NCBI GenBank assembly: GCA_937890045.1
Contig: CALBXV010000697.1
Coordinates: 1-5,008 of the forward strand
Direction of reading: 5' to 3'
DNA: 5,008 bases
From: an uncultured archaeon
GTDB lineage: Archaea; Thermoproteota; Nitrososphaeria; Nitrososphaerales; CALBXV01
In this document: positions 1 to 5,008 of the stretch, piece by piece
Position numbering within the stretch: position 1 is the first letter of the stretch
Layout of the letters: every line of letters begins with the position of its first letter
The notes under the pieces: generated by a model
What the model saw: only the letters and a program-made list of their open reading frames with translations
The model's database searches: none
Told to the model about the DNA's origin: nothing
Translations under genes and position numbers: made by a program

Positions 1-15
1 CATTTTGATATTTAT

Positions 16-29
16 AACTAAATTTAGTT
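16..29. repeat. 14-bp perfect palindrome, possible operator
   Basis: AACTAAATTTAGTT is a perfect 14-bp palindrome (two 7-base arms, no spacer). A second, shorter palindrome, ACTATATAGT, lies at 38-47, and the octamer TATAACTA occurs at 13-20 and again at 34-41, exactly 21 bases (two helical turns) later. The longer palindrome touches the proposed -35 box at 28-33, the usual place for a repressor site. Binding by a regulator is inference. AT-rich DNA produces short palindromes easily, although 14 bp without a mismatch is more than usual. Confidence 0.4.
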
Positions 30-56
30 GTTGTATAACTATATAGTAACTATAAG
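28..56 (+). promoter_or_regulatory. Candidate sigma70-type promoter upstream of the structured region
   Basis: A weak -35 hexamer (TTGTTG, 28-33) is followed after 17 bases by a good -10 hexamer (TATAAG, 51-56, five of six consensus bases). Transcription would start near 62-64, which is where the G-rich left arm of the inverted repeat begins. That coincidence supports the idea that the repeat is transcribed from its first base. In DNA this AT-rich, -10-like hexamers are frequent, so this is only a candidate. Confidence 0.35.
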
Positions 57-63
57 GTTATTT

Positions 64-143
64 GGTGGGTGGCTAGAGTAAAAAATTTTAAATCAAATCA
101 GAATTGGTTTGACATCATAAAAATGACTTTATAGCACCCACCA
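64..143 (+). ncRNA. Putative structured, tRNA-like RNA element
   Basis: The closing stem (64-70 with 136-142, 7 bp, extendable to 10) encloses a hairpin at 90-96/104-110. That hairpin has 7 bp including one G-U pair and a 7-base loop, ATCAGAA. The loop has the tRNA anticodon-loop pattern (T at the position equivalent to U33, then CAG, then AA). A third possible stem is 117-121 with 128-132 (ATAAA/TTTAT, 6-base loop). Read with an alternative pairing (67-71 with 135-139), the 3' end is A140 followed by CCA at 141-143, giving a 77-base unit, a normal tRNA size. Against a true tRNA: there is no GTTCGA-type T loop, no recognisable D arm with GG, and two mismatches at the base of that alternative acceptor stem. 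It may be a decayed tRNA, a tRNA mimic, a leader-RNA structure, or chance folding of AT-rich spacer. Confidence 0.25.
109..135 (+). promoter_or_regulatory. Candidate promoter with consensus -35 (TTGACA)
   Basis: A perfect -35 hexamer TTGACA lies at 109-114. The best -10 match is TATAGC at 130-135 (four of six bases) with a short 15-base spacer. Transcription would begin near 142, about 30 bases before the first gene, and could drive the whole + strand gene set. The promoter lies inside the inverted repeat, so it would compete or alternate with the upstream candidate at 28-56. The short spacer and weak -10 keep confidence low. Confidence 0.3.
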
Positions 144-170
144 ATTTATTTAATAGAAAGTATTTAATTA

Positions 171-518
171 TTGAAAAGAAAAAAATGGGAAAAACATACT
201 GCAATATGTAAACATTGTATGAAAAGAGGCATTAAAAATTTTGGCAATGAAAAGTATTTACATGAAGAATGTAAGGTAGAGAGAAGGCGTATTAATAATA
301 AAAATTCTATTAAAATAAGAAAGGAGAATGAAAATAATGTTATTAATAAGTATTTATCAAGGATAAACAGAGGATTAGTAAAAAAGAAGAGAAATTGTAT
401 CATTTGCAATAAAAAATTTAAATCAGAGGGTTATCATAATCAAATATGTAATATATGTAATATAAAAATAGAAAATATAGAATCTTCTGTACACATTTAT
501 AAAAATCCAGATATATAA
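171..518 (+). CDS. Zinc-ribbon protein of phage type, function unknown
   Basis: A very basic protein of 115 residues that probably binds two zinc ions. The C-terminal motif is C76-x2-C79 ... F83 ... C93-x2-C96 with the string FKSEGYHNQIC. This is the spacing and wording of a small zinc ribbon common in phage proteins of unknown role. An N-terminal group, C13-x2-C16 with H31 and C34, looks like a second metal site, and a Lys/Arg/Asn-rich linker (residues 35-75) joins the two. The basic charge suggests nucleic-acid binding or regulation, but this is inference. The start is TTG at 171: an in-frame TAA stands at 165-167 and the first in-frame ATG (codon 17) would cut through the first cysteine pair. 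AGAAAG at 155-160 is a weak ribosome binding site. The next gene starts one base after the stop, so the two are probably cotranslated. Confidence 0.75.
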   Translation: MKRKKWEKHTAICKHCMKRGIKNFGNEKYLHEECKVERRRINNKNSIKIRKENENNVINKYLSRINRGLVKKKRNCIICNKKFKSEGYHNQICNICNIKIENIESSVHIYKNPDI

Positions 519-519
519 A

Positions 520-1197
520 ATGAAAAAACAAAAAAATAATGTATTAATTATTGGAGATACACATATCCCTTTTGAACATTCAGATTATCTTAAATTTTGT
601 ATTAATATAGGTAAACAGTATAAATGTAATCAAGTTATTCATATAGGTGATCTTGTTGATATGCATAGTTGTTCATATCATGAACATGAACCAGATCTCT
701 GGTCACCATCTCAAGAAATGGAGATAGCAGATAAACATTTAAAAAGTTGGTTTAAGGCTTTTCCAAAAATTAAATTATGTTTAGGAAACCACGATAGATT
801 ACCAGATAGAAAAAGAAGAACTGTTGGTTTACCATCCAGATGTTTTAAATCATTTCATGAAATGTGGAATTTACCTAAAGGCTGGCAAAGTGATTTTAAT
901 TTTGTTATAGATGATGTTATGTATGAACATGGTACAGGAAGTTCTGGAAGATATGCTCATTTAAATTTAGCAGTTGCAAATAGACAAAGTACTGTTGTTG
1001 GACATAATCATAGTATGGCAGGAATAGAATATACAGCAAGTGAAAAAGATTGTATTTTTGGAATGAATGTTGGTAGTGGTATTAACCGTAAAGCATTAGC
1101 ATTTGCTTATGGTAGAAATTTTAAATTTAAACCTATAGTATCTTGCGGTGTTATATTTAATGGTGAAAATCCACAAATATTTCGTATGAAATTATAA
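520..1197 (+). CDS. Calcineurin-like metallophosphoesterase
   Basis: A 225-residue stand-alone phosphoesterase of the metallophosphatase (MPP) superfamily, expected to hydrolyse phosphomonoesters or phosphodiesters with a two-metal centre (usually Mn/Fe/Zn). All signature blocks are present in order: GDTH (D13, H15), GDLVD (D44, D47), GNHD (N90, H91), EHG (H137) and GHNH (H162, H164). These supply the full set of metal ligands, so the enzyme should be active. It is cytoplasmic, with no signal peptide or membrane segment. The substrate cannot be read from the sequence; phage members of this group are usually annotated only as metallophosphoesterase or as possible DNA-processing enzymes. No accessory domain or Rad50/SbcC-type partner is nearby, which argues against an SbcD/Mre11 role. 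The ATG has no clear ribosome binding site and sits one base past the preceding stop, which suggests translational coupling. Confidence 0.9.
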   Translation: MKKQKNNVLIIGDTHIPFEHSDYLKFCINIGKQYKCNQVIHIGDLVDMHSCSYHEHEPDLWSPSQEMEIADKHLKSWFKAFPKIKLCLGNHDRLPDRKRRTVGLPSRCFKSFHEMWNLPKGWQSDFNFVIDDVMYEHGTGSSGRYAHLNLAVANRQSTVVGHNHSMAGIEYTASEKDCIFGMNVGSGINRKALAFAYGRNFKFKPIVSCGVIFNGENPQIFRMKL

Positions 1198-1211
1198 ATA
1201 GTGAATGGATT

Positions 1212-2138
1212 ATGAGAAATAGAATAGGGTTAATTGATATAGATTCTGAAATTCCTAACTTTGCCCTGATGAAATTATCAGCATATCACAAATCAAAAGG
1301 TGATAATGTAGAATGGTGGAGAGGAATATCGTTTCATAGTAAATATGATAAGGTTTATGCAAGTAAGATTTTTACATTCACTCAAATGGCTTATATAGAT
1401 GGTAATTATGTAGATATTGATGATTTGCCAAAAGATGTGGAGATTGGTGGAAGTGGGTATTATATAAATAAAAAGTTACCAGATGATGTTGAGGATTTTA
1501 TACCTGACTACTCTATTTATCCAAATTGTGATTATTCAATAGGGTTTATTACAAGAGGATGTATTCGTAATTGCGACTATTGTATTGTTCCAGAAAAAGA
1601 GGGTAAGATTAGACAGAATAGTACAGTTGAAAATATATGGAGAGGGAAAGGAAATTTAGTTTTACTTGATAATAATATATTGGCAAAGCCTGAAGCGTTC
1701 AAAGAAGTTATTCTATTTTGTAAAAAGAATAAAATAAAGGTGGACTTTAATCAGGGGTTAGATTGTAGGCTAATAACAGATGGATTGGCAAAATTTATAA
1801 ATCAATATAGAAGTGTAATAAAACCTGAATTAAGATTTGCTTTTGATAATTTAGATTACAAAAATGCTGTGGAAAAAACATGCCAACTAATAAAAGGTCG
1901 ATGTTTCTGGTATGTATATCTTGATGAAAATTGGGAATCAGCACTTGAGAGATTACTAATTTTAAAACGATTAAGACAGAGAAGTTATATAATGAGAAAT
2001 AGAAGGGTAGTGGGAAGGAGCTTTAAAAAATTTACCATATTATCTTATTGGTCAAATTGTATGGGTGCTATGAATAAAATGGATTTTTATGACTGTGTTC
2101 ATTATTACAAAGATAGAAGTTATTTTAGTAAAGTGTAA
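1212..2138 (+). CDS. Radical SAM protein, function unknown
   Basis: A 308-residue protein with the radical SAM [4Fe-4S] signature C117-x3-C121-x2-C124 (GCIRNCDYC), preceded by the conserved-looking GGSGY (79-83) and PDYSIYP (98-104). Downstream blocks include LLDNN (151-155), FNQGLD (179-184) and RFAFDN (208-213), which fit later strands of the radical SAM barrel. The N-terminal ~70 residues (IGLIDIDSEIPNFALMKLSA and on) resemble the start of the B12-binding-type Rossmann domain of B12/radical SAM proteins. However, the B12-ligand motif DxHxxG is absent, so this part is probably degenerate. Members of this family occur in phages and bacteria without an assigned reaction. The ATG at 1212 follows the phosphoesterase stop by 14 bases. 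GGA at 1207-1209 is too close to be a good ribosome binding site, so the start is likely but not proven. Substrate unknown; tRNA, peptide or nucleotide modification are all possible. Confidence 0.88.
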   Translation: MRNRIGLIDIDSEIPNFALMKLSAYHKSKGDNVEWWRGISFHSKYDKVYASKIFTFTQMAYIDGNYVDIDDLPKDVEIGGSGYYINKKLPDDVEDFIPDYSIYPNCDYSIGFITRGCIRNCDYCIVPEKEGKIRQNSTVENIWRGKGNLVLLDNNILAKPEAFKEVILFCKKNKIKVDFNQGLDCRLITDGLAKFINQYRSVIKPELRFAFDNLDYKNAVEKTCQLIKGRCFWYVYLDENWESALERLLILKRLRQRSYIMRNRRVVGRSFKKFTILSYWSNCMGAMNKMDFYDCVHYYKDRSYFSKV

Positions 2139-2149
2139 CTATAAACTAT

Positions 2150-2154
2150 AGGAG
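2150..2154 (+). promoter_or_regulatory. Strong ribosome binding site (AGGAG)
   Basis: AGGAG, five bases before the ATG at 2160, is the best Shine-Dalgarno sequence in the window. It lies in the 21-base gap after the radical SAM gene. It decides that the short reading frame 2160-2270 is a real gene and may also feed translation of the overlapping DUF7220-like gene. Confidence 0.75.
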
Positions 2155-2159
2155 AATAT

Positions 2160-2270
2160 ATGAGTTTAGGAAGTAGATTAGGGTGTTTGTTTTGTGTACT
2201 ATCAGGAGTAGTTTCTATTGGTTTAATTTATTATTTTGTAAAATTTGTGATATCTTTAATTGCAAAGTAA
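2160..2270 (+). CDS. Small single-pass membrane protein (36 aa)
   Basis: A 36-residue reading frame starting MSLGSRLGCLF and ending ISLIAK. It has an N-terminal polar stretch with R6, one long hydrophobic segment (about residues 9-34, including GVVSIGLIYYFVKFVISLI) and a C-terminal lysine. This is the profile of a one-helix inner-membrane peptide. Support comes from the strong AGGAG at the right distance and from its stop overlapping the next start by 11 bases, a common arrangement for coupled phage genes. No family is recognised. Small membrane peptides in phages include holin-like, lysis-regulating and superinfection-excluding proteins, but nothing here selects among them. Confidence 0.65.
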   Translation: MSLGSRLGCLFCVLSGVVSIGLIYYFVKFVISLIAK

Positions 2271-2481
2271 AAAATTATCATTTATAGAGTCTGCAATTAA
2301 TGTATTCACAGGATTTTTAATAGCACAAGTATTAATATTATATATACTACCGTTATTTGATTTGACAGAAATAACATTATATGATAGTATATTGATAGCA
2401 TCAATATTTACATCAATTAGTTTTGTAAGAAGTTATATCTTTAGAAGATTTTTTAACTACTTATATAAAGAAAGGTTATAA
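2260..2481 (+). CDS. DUF7220-like two-helix membrane protein
   Basis: A 73-residue membrane protein with a short basic N-terminus (MQSKKLSFIES), a first hydrophobic helix at about 13-33 ending in PLF, a polar turn, and a second helix at about 41-58. It closes with the motif FTSISFVRSYIFRRFFN (50-66). That layout matches a small family found in many phages and annotated, as I recall, as DUF7220; its function is unknown. The start is TTG at 2260, inside the end of the 36-residue gene. The MQS-K-like beginning fits the family, and no in-frame ATG lies nearby. No ribosome binding site of its own is visible, so translation is probably coupled to the upstream peptide. The stop at 2479-2481 directly abuts the ribonucleotide reductase start. 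Confidence 0.8.
   Translation: MQSKKLSFIESAINVFTGFLIAQVLILYILPLFDLTEITLYDSILIASIFTSISFVRSYIFRRFFNYLYKERL
2467..2475 (+). promoter_or_regulatory. Ribosome binding site for nrdJ
   Basis: AAAGAAAGG lies inside the last codons of the DUF7220-like gene, six bases before the ATG at 2482. It supports that ATG as the reductase start. Confidence 0.5.
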
Positions 2482-4434
2482 ATGGATAAAATAACAGAAG
2501 ATATGTCAGAATTACCCACATTATATCAATCATTTATTCATTTATCACGTTATTCAAGGTGGCTAGACAAACAAAAAAGGAGAGAAACATGGAACGAAAC
2601 AGTTACCAGATATGTTGAATTTTTTAAAATACATTTAAAAGAAATATGTAATTATAAAATATCTGAAGATATGTGCAATGAAATTAAAAGTAATATTATA
2701 GGTCTTAAAGTAATGCCTTCTATGAGAGCATTGATGACAGCAGGTGAAGCATTAAAACGTGATAATATGGCTAATTATAATTGTAGTTTTATTCATGCAG
2801 ATAAAATAAGATGTTTTGATGAAATGTTATATGTATTATTGAATGGTGTAGGTGTAGGGTTTAGTGTAGAAAGACAATTTGTACAAAAATTACCAACGAT
2901 AGCAGAAGAATTTAATAACACAGATACAACTATAGTAGTTGCTGATTCAAAAGGTGGTTGGGCTAAAGCATATAAAGAACTTATCTCTTTATTATTAGCT
3001 GGTCAGATACCAAAATGGGACATATCACATATAAGACCAGCAGGTTCTAGATTAAGAACATTTGGTGGAAGATCATCAGGAAGTGGTCCTTTAGATGAAT
3101 TATTCAGATTTACTATACAGACATTTAAAGAATCTACTGGTAGAAAGTTAACATCATTTGAGGTACATAAATTATTTTGTAAAATAGCTGATGTTGTTGT
3201 AGTAGGTGGAGTTAGGAGAGCAAGTTTAATTTCATTAAGTAACCTTTCTGACATAAGGATGCGACACGCTAAATCTGGTCAATGGTGGATTGAAAATCCA
3301 GAACTTACGTTATCAAACAATTCAGTTGCTTATACAGAAAAGCCAGATATAGGCATCTTTATGGAGGAATGGTTATCTTTATATAATTCTAAATCAGGTG
3401 AAAGGGGGATATTTAATAGAAATGCTGCTATAAATACCATAAAAGGTATAAATACAAGAGCAAAAAAAGAGAGAAGATCTATAGATTATGAGGTTGGTAT
3501 TAATCCATGTGGTGAAATAATACTTAGATCAAAACAATGTTGTAATTTATCAGAAGTTGTTGTAAAGTCAACAGATACAGTAAAAGATTTAAAAGAAAAG
3601 ATTAGAATTGCTACAATTATAGGTACATTTCAGGCATCATTAACAGATTTTAAATATGTTTCATCTAAATGGTCTGAAAATTGCAAAGAAGAGGCATTAT
3701 TAGGTGTATCAATGACAGGTATTATGGATAATCATTTAACAAATGGTTTATCAGGTAAAGATAAGTTAATAAAATTACTTAATGAATTAAGAGATTATGC
3801 AACAGAAGTGAACAAAGAATGGTCTAAAAAGATAGGAATTAATCAAGCAGCTGCAATAACTTGTGTAAAACCTTCTGGAAATGTTAGTCAACTAGTTGAT
3901 TCTTCTTCTGGTATCCACGCAAGACATTCAAAATACTATATAAGAGCTGTAAGAGTAAGTAAGAAAGATCCAATAGCAAAGTTCATGATAAGTAAAGGAT
4001 TTCCGTGTGAAGATGATATAACTAAACCAGATAGTACAACAGTATTTAGTTTTCCTATAAAAGCTCCTAAAGGTTGTATAACTAGGACAGATAAAACTGC
4101 TATAGAACAGTTAGAGTTATGGATGGTATATAAAGAACATTATTGCGACCATAATCCATCTACTACTATAAATATAAAGGAAAATGAGTGGTTGGATGTC
4201 GGTAGTTGGGTATATAAAAATTTTGAGAAAATATCTGGTGTAGCATTTTTACCGTTTTCTGAACATTGTTATCAACAAGCACCATATCAGGAATGTGAAA
4301 AAGAAGAATACCATAAATTATTAAAAGTAATGCCTAAAGAGATAAATTGGGATGGATTAAATGAATTTGAGATTACGGATAACACTGAGGGGAGCCAACA
4401 ATTTAGTTGTATGTCAGGAAGTTGTGAAATATGA
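2482..4434 (+). CDS. nrdJ: Class II (adenosylcobalamin-dependent) ribonucleoside-triphosphate reductase
   Basis: Converts ribonucleoside triphosphates to deoxynucleotides using adenosylcobalamin as radical source; oxygen-independent and monomeric in the Lactobacillus leichmannii type. The active-site block NPCGE (341-345) gives N341, the thiyl-radical cysteine C343 and E345, and CCNLSE supplies C354. C101 (NYNCSF) is the partner redox cysteine. The tail CMSGSC (C643, C648) is the re-reducing pair, with the same x4 spacing as C731/C736 of L. leichmannii. C343 to C354 is 11 residues, as in C408/C419. Other family blocks are MPSMRALMTAG (78-88), GVGVGFSVER (122-131), WDISHIRPAGSRLRTFGGR (179-197) and KPSGN (463-467). 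At 650 residues it is about 90 shorter than the 739-residue reference. About half of that loss lies between C101 and C343, where the allosteric insert may be trimmed. No intein or intron interrupts the active site. It abuts the gene before and overlaps the next by four bases (ATGA). Confidence 0.95.
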   Translation: MDKITEDMSELPTLYQSFIHLSRYSRWLDKQKRRETWNETVTRYVEFFKIHLKEICNYKISEDMCNEIKSNIIGLKVMPSMRALMTAGEALKRDNMANYNCSFIHADKIRCFDEMLYVLLNGVGVGFSVERQFVQKLPTIAEEFNNTDTTIVVADSKGGWAKAYKELISLLLAGQIPKWDISHIRPAGSRLRTFGGRSSGSGPLDELFRFTIQTFKESTGRKLTSFEVHKLFCKIADVVVVGGVRRASLISLSNLSDIRMRHAKSGQWWIENPELTLSNNSVAYTEKPDIGIFMEEWLSLYNSKSGERGIFNRNAAINTIKGINTRAKKERRSIDYEVGINPCGEIILRSKQCCNLSEVVVKSTDTVKDLKEKIRIATIIGTFQASLTDFKYVSSKWSENCKEEALLGVSMTGIMDNHLTNGLSGKDKLIKLLNELRDYATEVNKEWSKKIGINQAAAITCVKPSGNVSQLVDSSSGIHARHSKYYIRAVRVSKKDPIAKFMISKGFPCEDDITKPDSTTVFSFPIKAPKGCITRTDKTAIEQLELWMVYKEHYCDHNPSTTINIKENEWLDVGSWVYKNFEKISGVAFLPFSEHCYQQAPYQECEKEEYHKLLKVMPKEINWDGLNEFEITDNTEGSQQFSCMSGSCEI

Positions 4435-4985
4435 CAAAACTTCAAAATATCTGTGCAAAGGTCATGAGAACAAAAATAAGTACACCGACAAGGATGCTGA
4501 TAAAGAGAAAACTTATTAAAGGTGACGTTTTACATCATGGTAGCGGTACTGCAACATATGATACAGATGCAATGATAGAAGTTGCTGATTCAGTTACTGA
4601 ACACGACCCTAATTACAATAATAATCCTGAAGCATTGAATAAAAAGTATGATACAATAGTTTCAAACTATGTACTTAACTGTTTAGTACCAAAAGAAAGA
4701 AAACAGGTAATTACAGAGATATCAAATGCTCTAAAACCTTCAGGAAAAGCATTTATAACAGTTAGAGGTAAAGGTCTTAACAGAAACAGAGTAATATCTA
4801 ACATTGAAGATGGTGTAAAGACATCAATAGGTACTTTTCAGAAAACTTATACACCACAGGCGTTAATTGATGACCTGAAGCATGATTTTAGCAGTATAAA
4901 GGTAATAAAAGGTAAAGGTATAGGAGTAGGAATAATGTTTATTACAGCAGAAGTTTTAAATAGGATAAAAACATGCGGACACTGA
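4431..4985 (+). CDS. Class I SAM-dependent methyltransferase-like protein
   Basis: A 184-residue single-domain protein with a Rossmann methyltransferase layout. The N-terminal basic helix (RTKISTPTRMLIKRKLI, 13-29) leads into a motif-I region, GDVLHHGSGTATYD (31-44). A motif-II-like EHDPNY (57-62) follows, then a motif-IV-like YDTIVSNYVLNCL (73-85) and KPSGKAFITVRG (102-113). This order, with YVLN and a DPxY element, matches a methyltransferase group seen in phages and in phosphorothioation-associated gene sets. Motif I normally has D/E-x-G-x-G; here the acidic position is H36, so SAM binding could be altered or lost. The target (DNA, RNA, protein or small molecule) is unknown. Its ATG overlaps the reductase stop (ATGA), with AGGAAG at 4416-4421 as ribosome binding site. 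Its end overlaps the following SDR start by 13 bases. Confidence 0.78.
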   Translation: MTKLQNICAKVMRTKISTPTRMLIKRKLIKGDVLHHGSGTATYDTDAMIEVADSVTEHDPNYNNNPEALNKKYDTIVSNYVLNCLVPKERKQVITEISNALKPSGKAFITVRGKGLNRNRVISNIEDGVKTSIGTFQKTYTPQALIDDLKHDFSSIKVIKGKGIGVGIMFITAEVLNRIKTCGH

Positions 4986-5008
4986 TTACAGGGGGTGCTG
5001 GCTTCCTT
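4973..5008 (+). CDS. NAD(P)-dependent epimerase/dehydratase (extended SDR), 5' end only
   Basis: Only the first 12 codons are in the window, MRTLITGGAGFL, but they are the classic first beta strand and glycine-rich dinucleotide-binding loop (TGGAGF[LI]) of extended short-chain dehydrogenases. That family includes nucleotide-sugar epimerases and dehydratases such as GalE- and RmlB-type enzymes. The start is well placed: AGGA at 4962-4965 precedes the ATG by seven bases, and the frame overlaps the methyltransferase end by 13 bases in another frame. These 36 bases are about 56% G+C, with codons such as CGG, CTG, GGG and GGC that the upstream genes rarely use, which hints at separate ancestry. 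Substrate and subfamily cannot be told from this fragment. The gene continues past the window edge. Confidence 0.75.
   Translation, partial: MRTLITGGAGFL

Larger units (their letters stand above)
62..144. repeat. 10-bp perfect G-rich inverted repeat with 63-base spacer
   Basis: TTGGTGGGTG at 62-71 is the exact reverse complement of CACCCACCAA at 135-144. The arms are 60% G+C in a region that is otherwise about 25-30% G+C, so chance pairing is unlikely. The 63-base spacer is too long for an ordinary rho-independent terminator loop. The repeat could be the closing stem of a structured RNA (see the ncRNA entry) or a pair of protein-binding sites in inverted orientation. Confidence 0.8.

Noticed and set aside
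64..143. A canonical functional tRNA-Leu (anticodon CAG)
   Set aside because: Stem and loop sizes are suggestive, but the T loop, D arm and long variable arm expected of tRNA-Leu are missing. It is therefore reported only as a tRNA-like structure of low confidence.
62..150. Rho-independent terminator formed by the G-rich inverted repeat
   Set aside because: The loop would be 63 bases and the downstream sequence (AATTTATTTAA) is not a clean T tract.
164..409. Reverse-strand reading frame of 81 residues, hydrophobic
   Set aside because: It is the antisense shadow of the Lys/Asn-rich zinc-ribbon gene. Its Phe/Leu richness comes from the A-rich coding strand, and it has no domain or ribosome binding site.
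520..1197. SbcD/Mre11 nuclease assignment for the metallophosphoesterase
   Set aside because: The protein is short, has no capping domain, and no SbcC/Rad50-type ATPase is adjacent.
2135..2149. Promoter-like TATAAA before the 36-residue gene, sharing GTAACTATAA with positions 46-55
   Set aside because: No -35 box stands at a suitable distance, and a shared 10-mer of this composition is expected by chance in AT-rich DNA.
3003..3254. Reverse-strand reading frame of 83 residues inside the reductase gene
   Set aside because: It lies entirely within the well-supported nrdJ frame and has no recognisable motif.
3505..3560. Intein or intron insertion at the reductase active site, common in phage reductase genes
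   Set aside because: The frame runs uninterrupted through NPCGE and CCNLSE with normal spacing, so no insertion is present.
1..5008. CRISPR array, insertion sequence or toxin-antitoxin/defence cassette
   Set aside because: No regularly spaced repeats, transposase motifs, terminal repeats or recognisable defence domains were found on either strand.

Overview
The window is a compact, AT-rich (roughly 30% G+C by eye) stretch in which every recognisable gene lies on the + strand, with gaps of 0-25 bases or short overlaps between genes. The gene mix is a phage-type zinc-ribbon protein, a stand-alone metallophosphoesterase, an orphan radical SAM protein, a DUF7220-like membrane protein, a monomeric B12-dependent ribonucleotide reductase and a small methyltransferase. 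This fits a middle/nucleotide-metabolism module of a tailed bacteriophage or prophage infecting a low-GC bacterium. No structural, terminase or integrase gene is present, so the phage assignment rests on gene families and packing. The host cannot be named.

Layout. Positions 1-170 hold no gene. They contain a 14-bp palindrome, a promoter-like sequence and a 10-bp G-rich perfect inverted repeat (62-71 with 135-144). That repeat encloses a small hairpin and could fold into a tRNA-sized structure, so this is the least explained part of the window. Then follow the zinc-ribbon protein (171-518, TTG start), the metallophosphoesterase (520-1197) and the radical SAM protein (1212-2138). Next come a 36-residue membrane peptide (2160-2270, good ribosome binding site), an overlapping DUF7220-like membrane protein (2260-2481, TTG start), the class II ribonucleotide reductase NrdJ (2482-4434) and a SAM-dependent methyltransferase-like protein (4431-4985, ATGA overlap). 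Last is the first 12 codons of an extended-SDR NAD(P)-dependent epimerase/dehydratase (4973 to the window edge), which is strikingly GC-richer than its neighbours.

How they fit together. The ribonucleotide reductase supplies deoxynucleotides for replication using adenosylcobalamin and carries all five expected cysteines in a shorter-than-usual chain. The metallophosphoesterase may act on nucleic acid or nucleotides, but its substrate is not evident. The radical SAM protein, methyltransferase and SDR enzyme suggest small-molecule or macromolecule modification, but no pathway can be reconstructed from this window. The spacing suggests one polycistronic transcript starting in the first ~150 bases. 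No internal terminator is seen.
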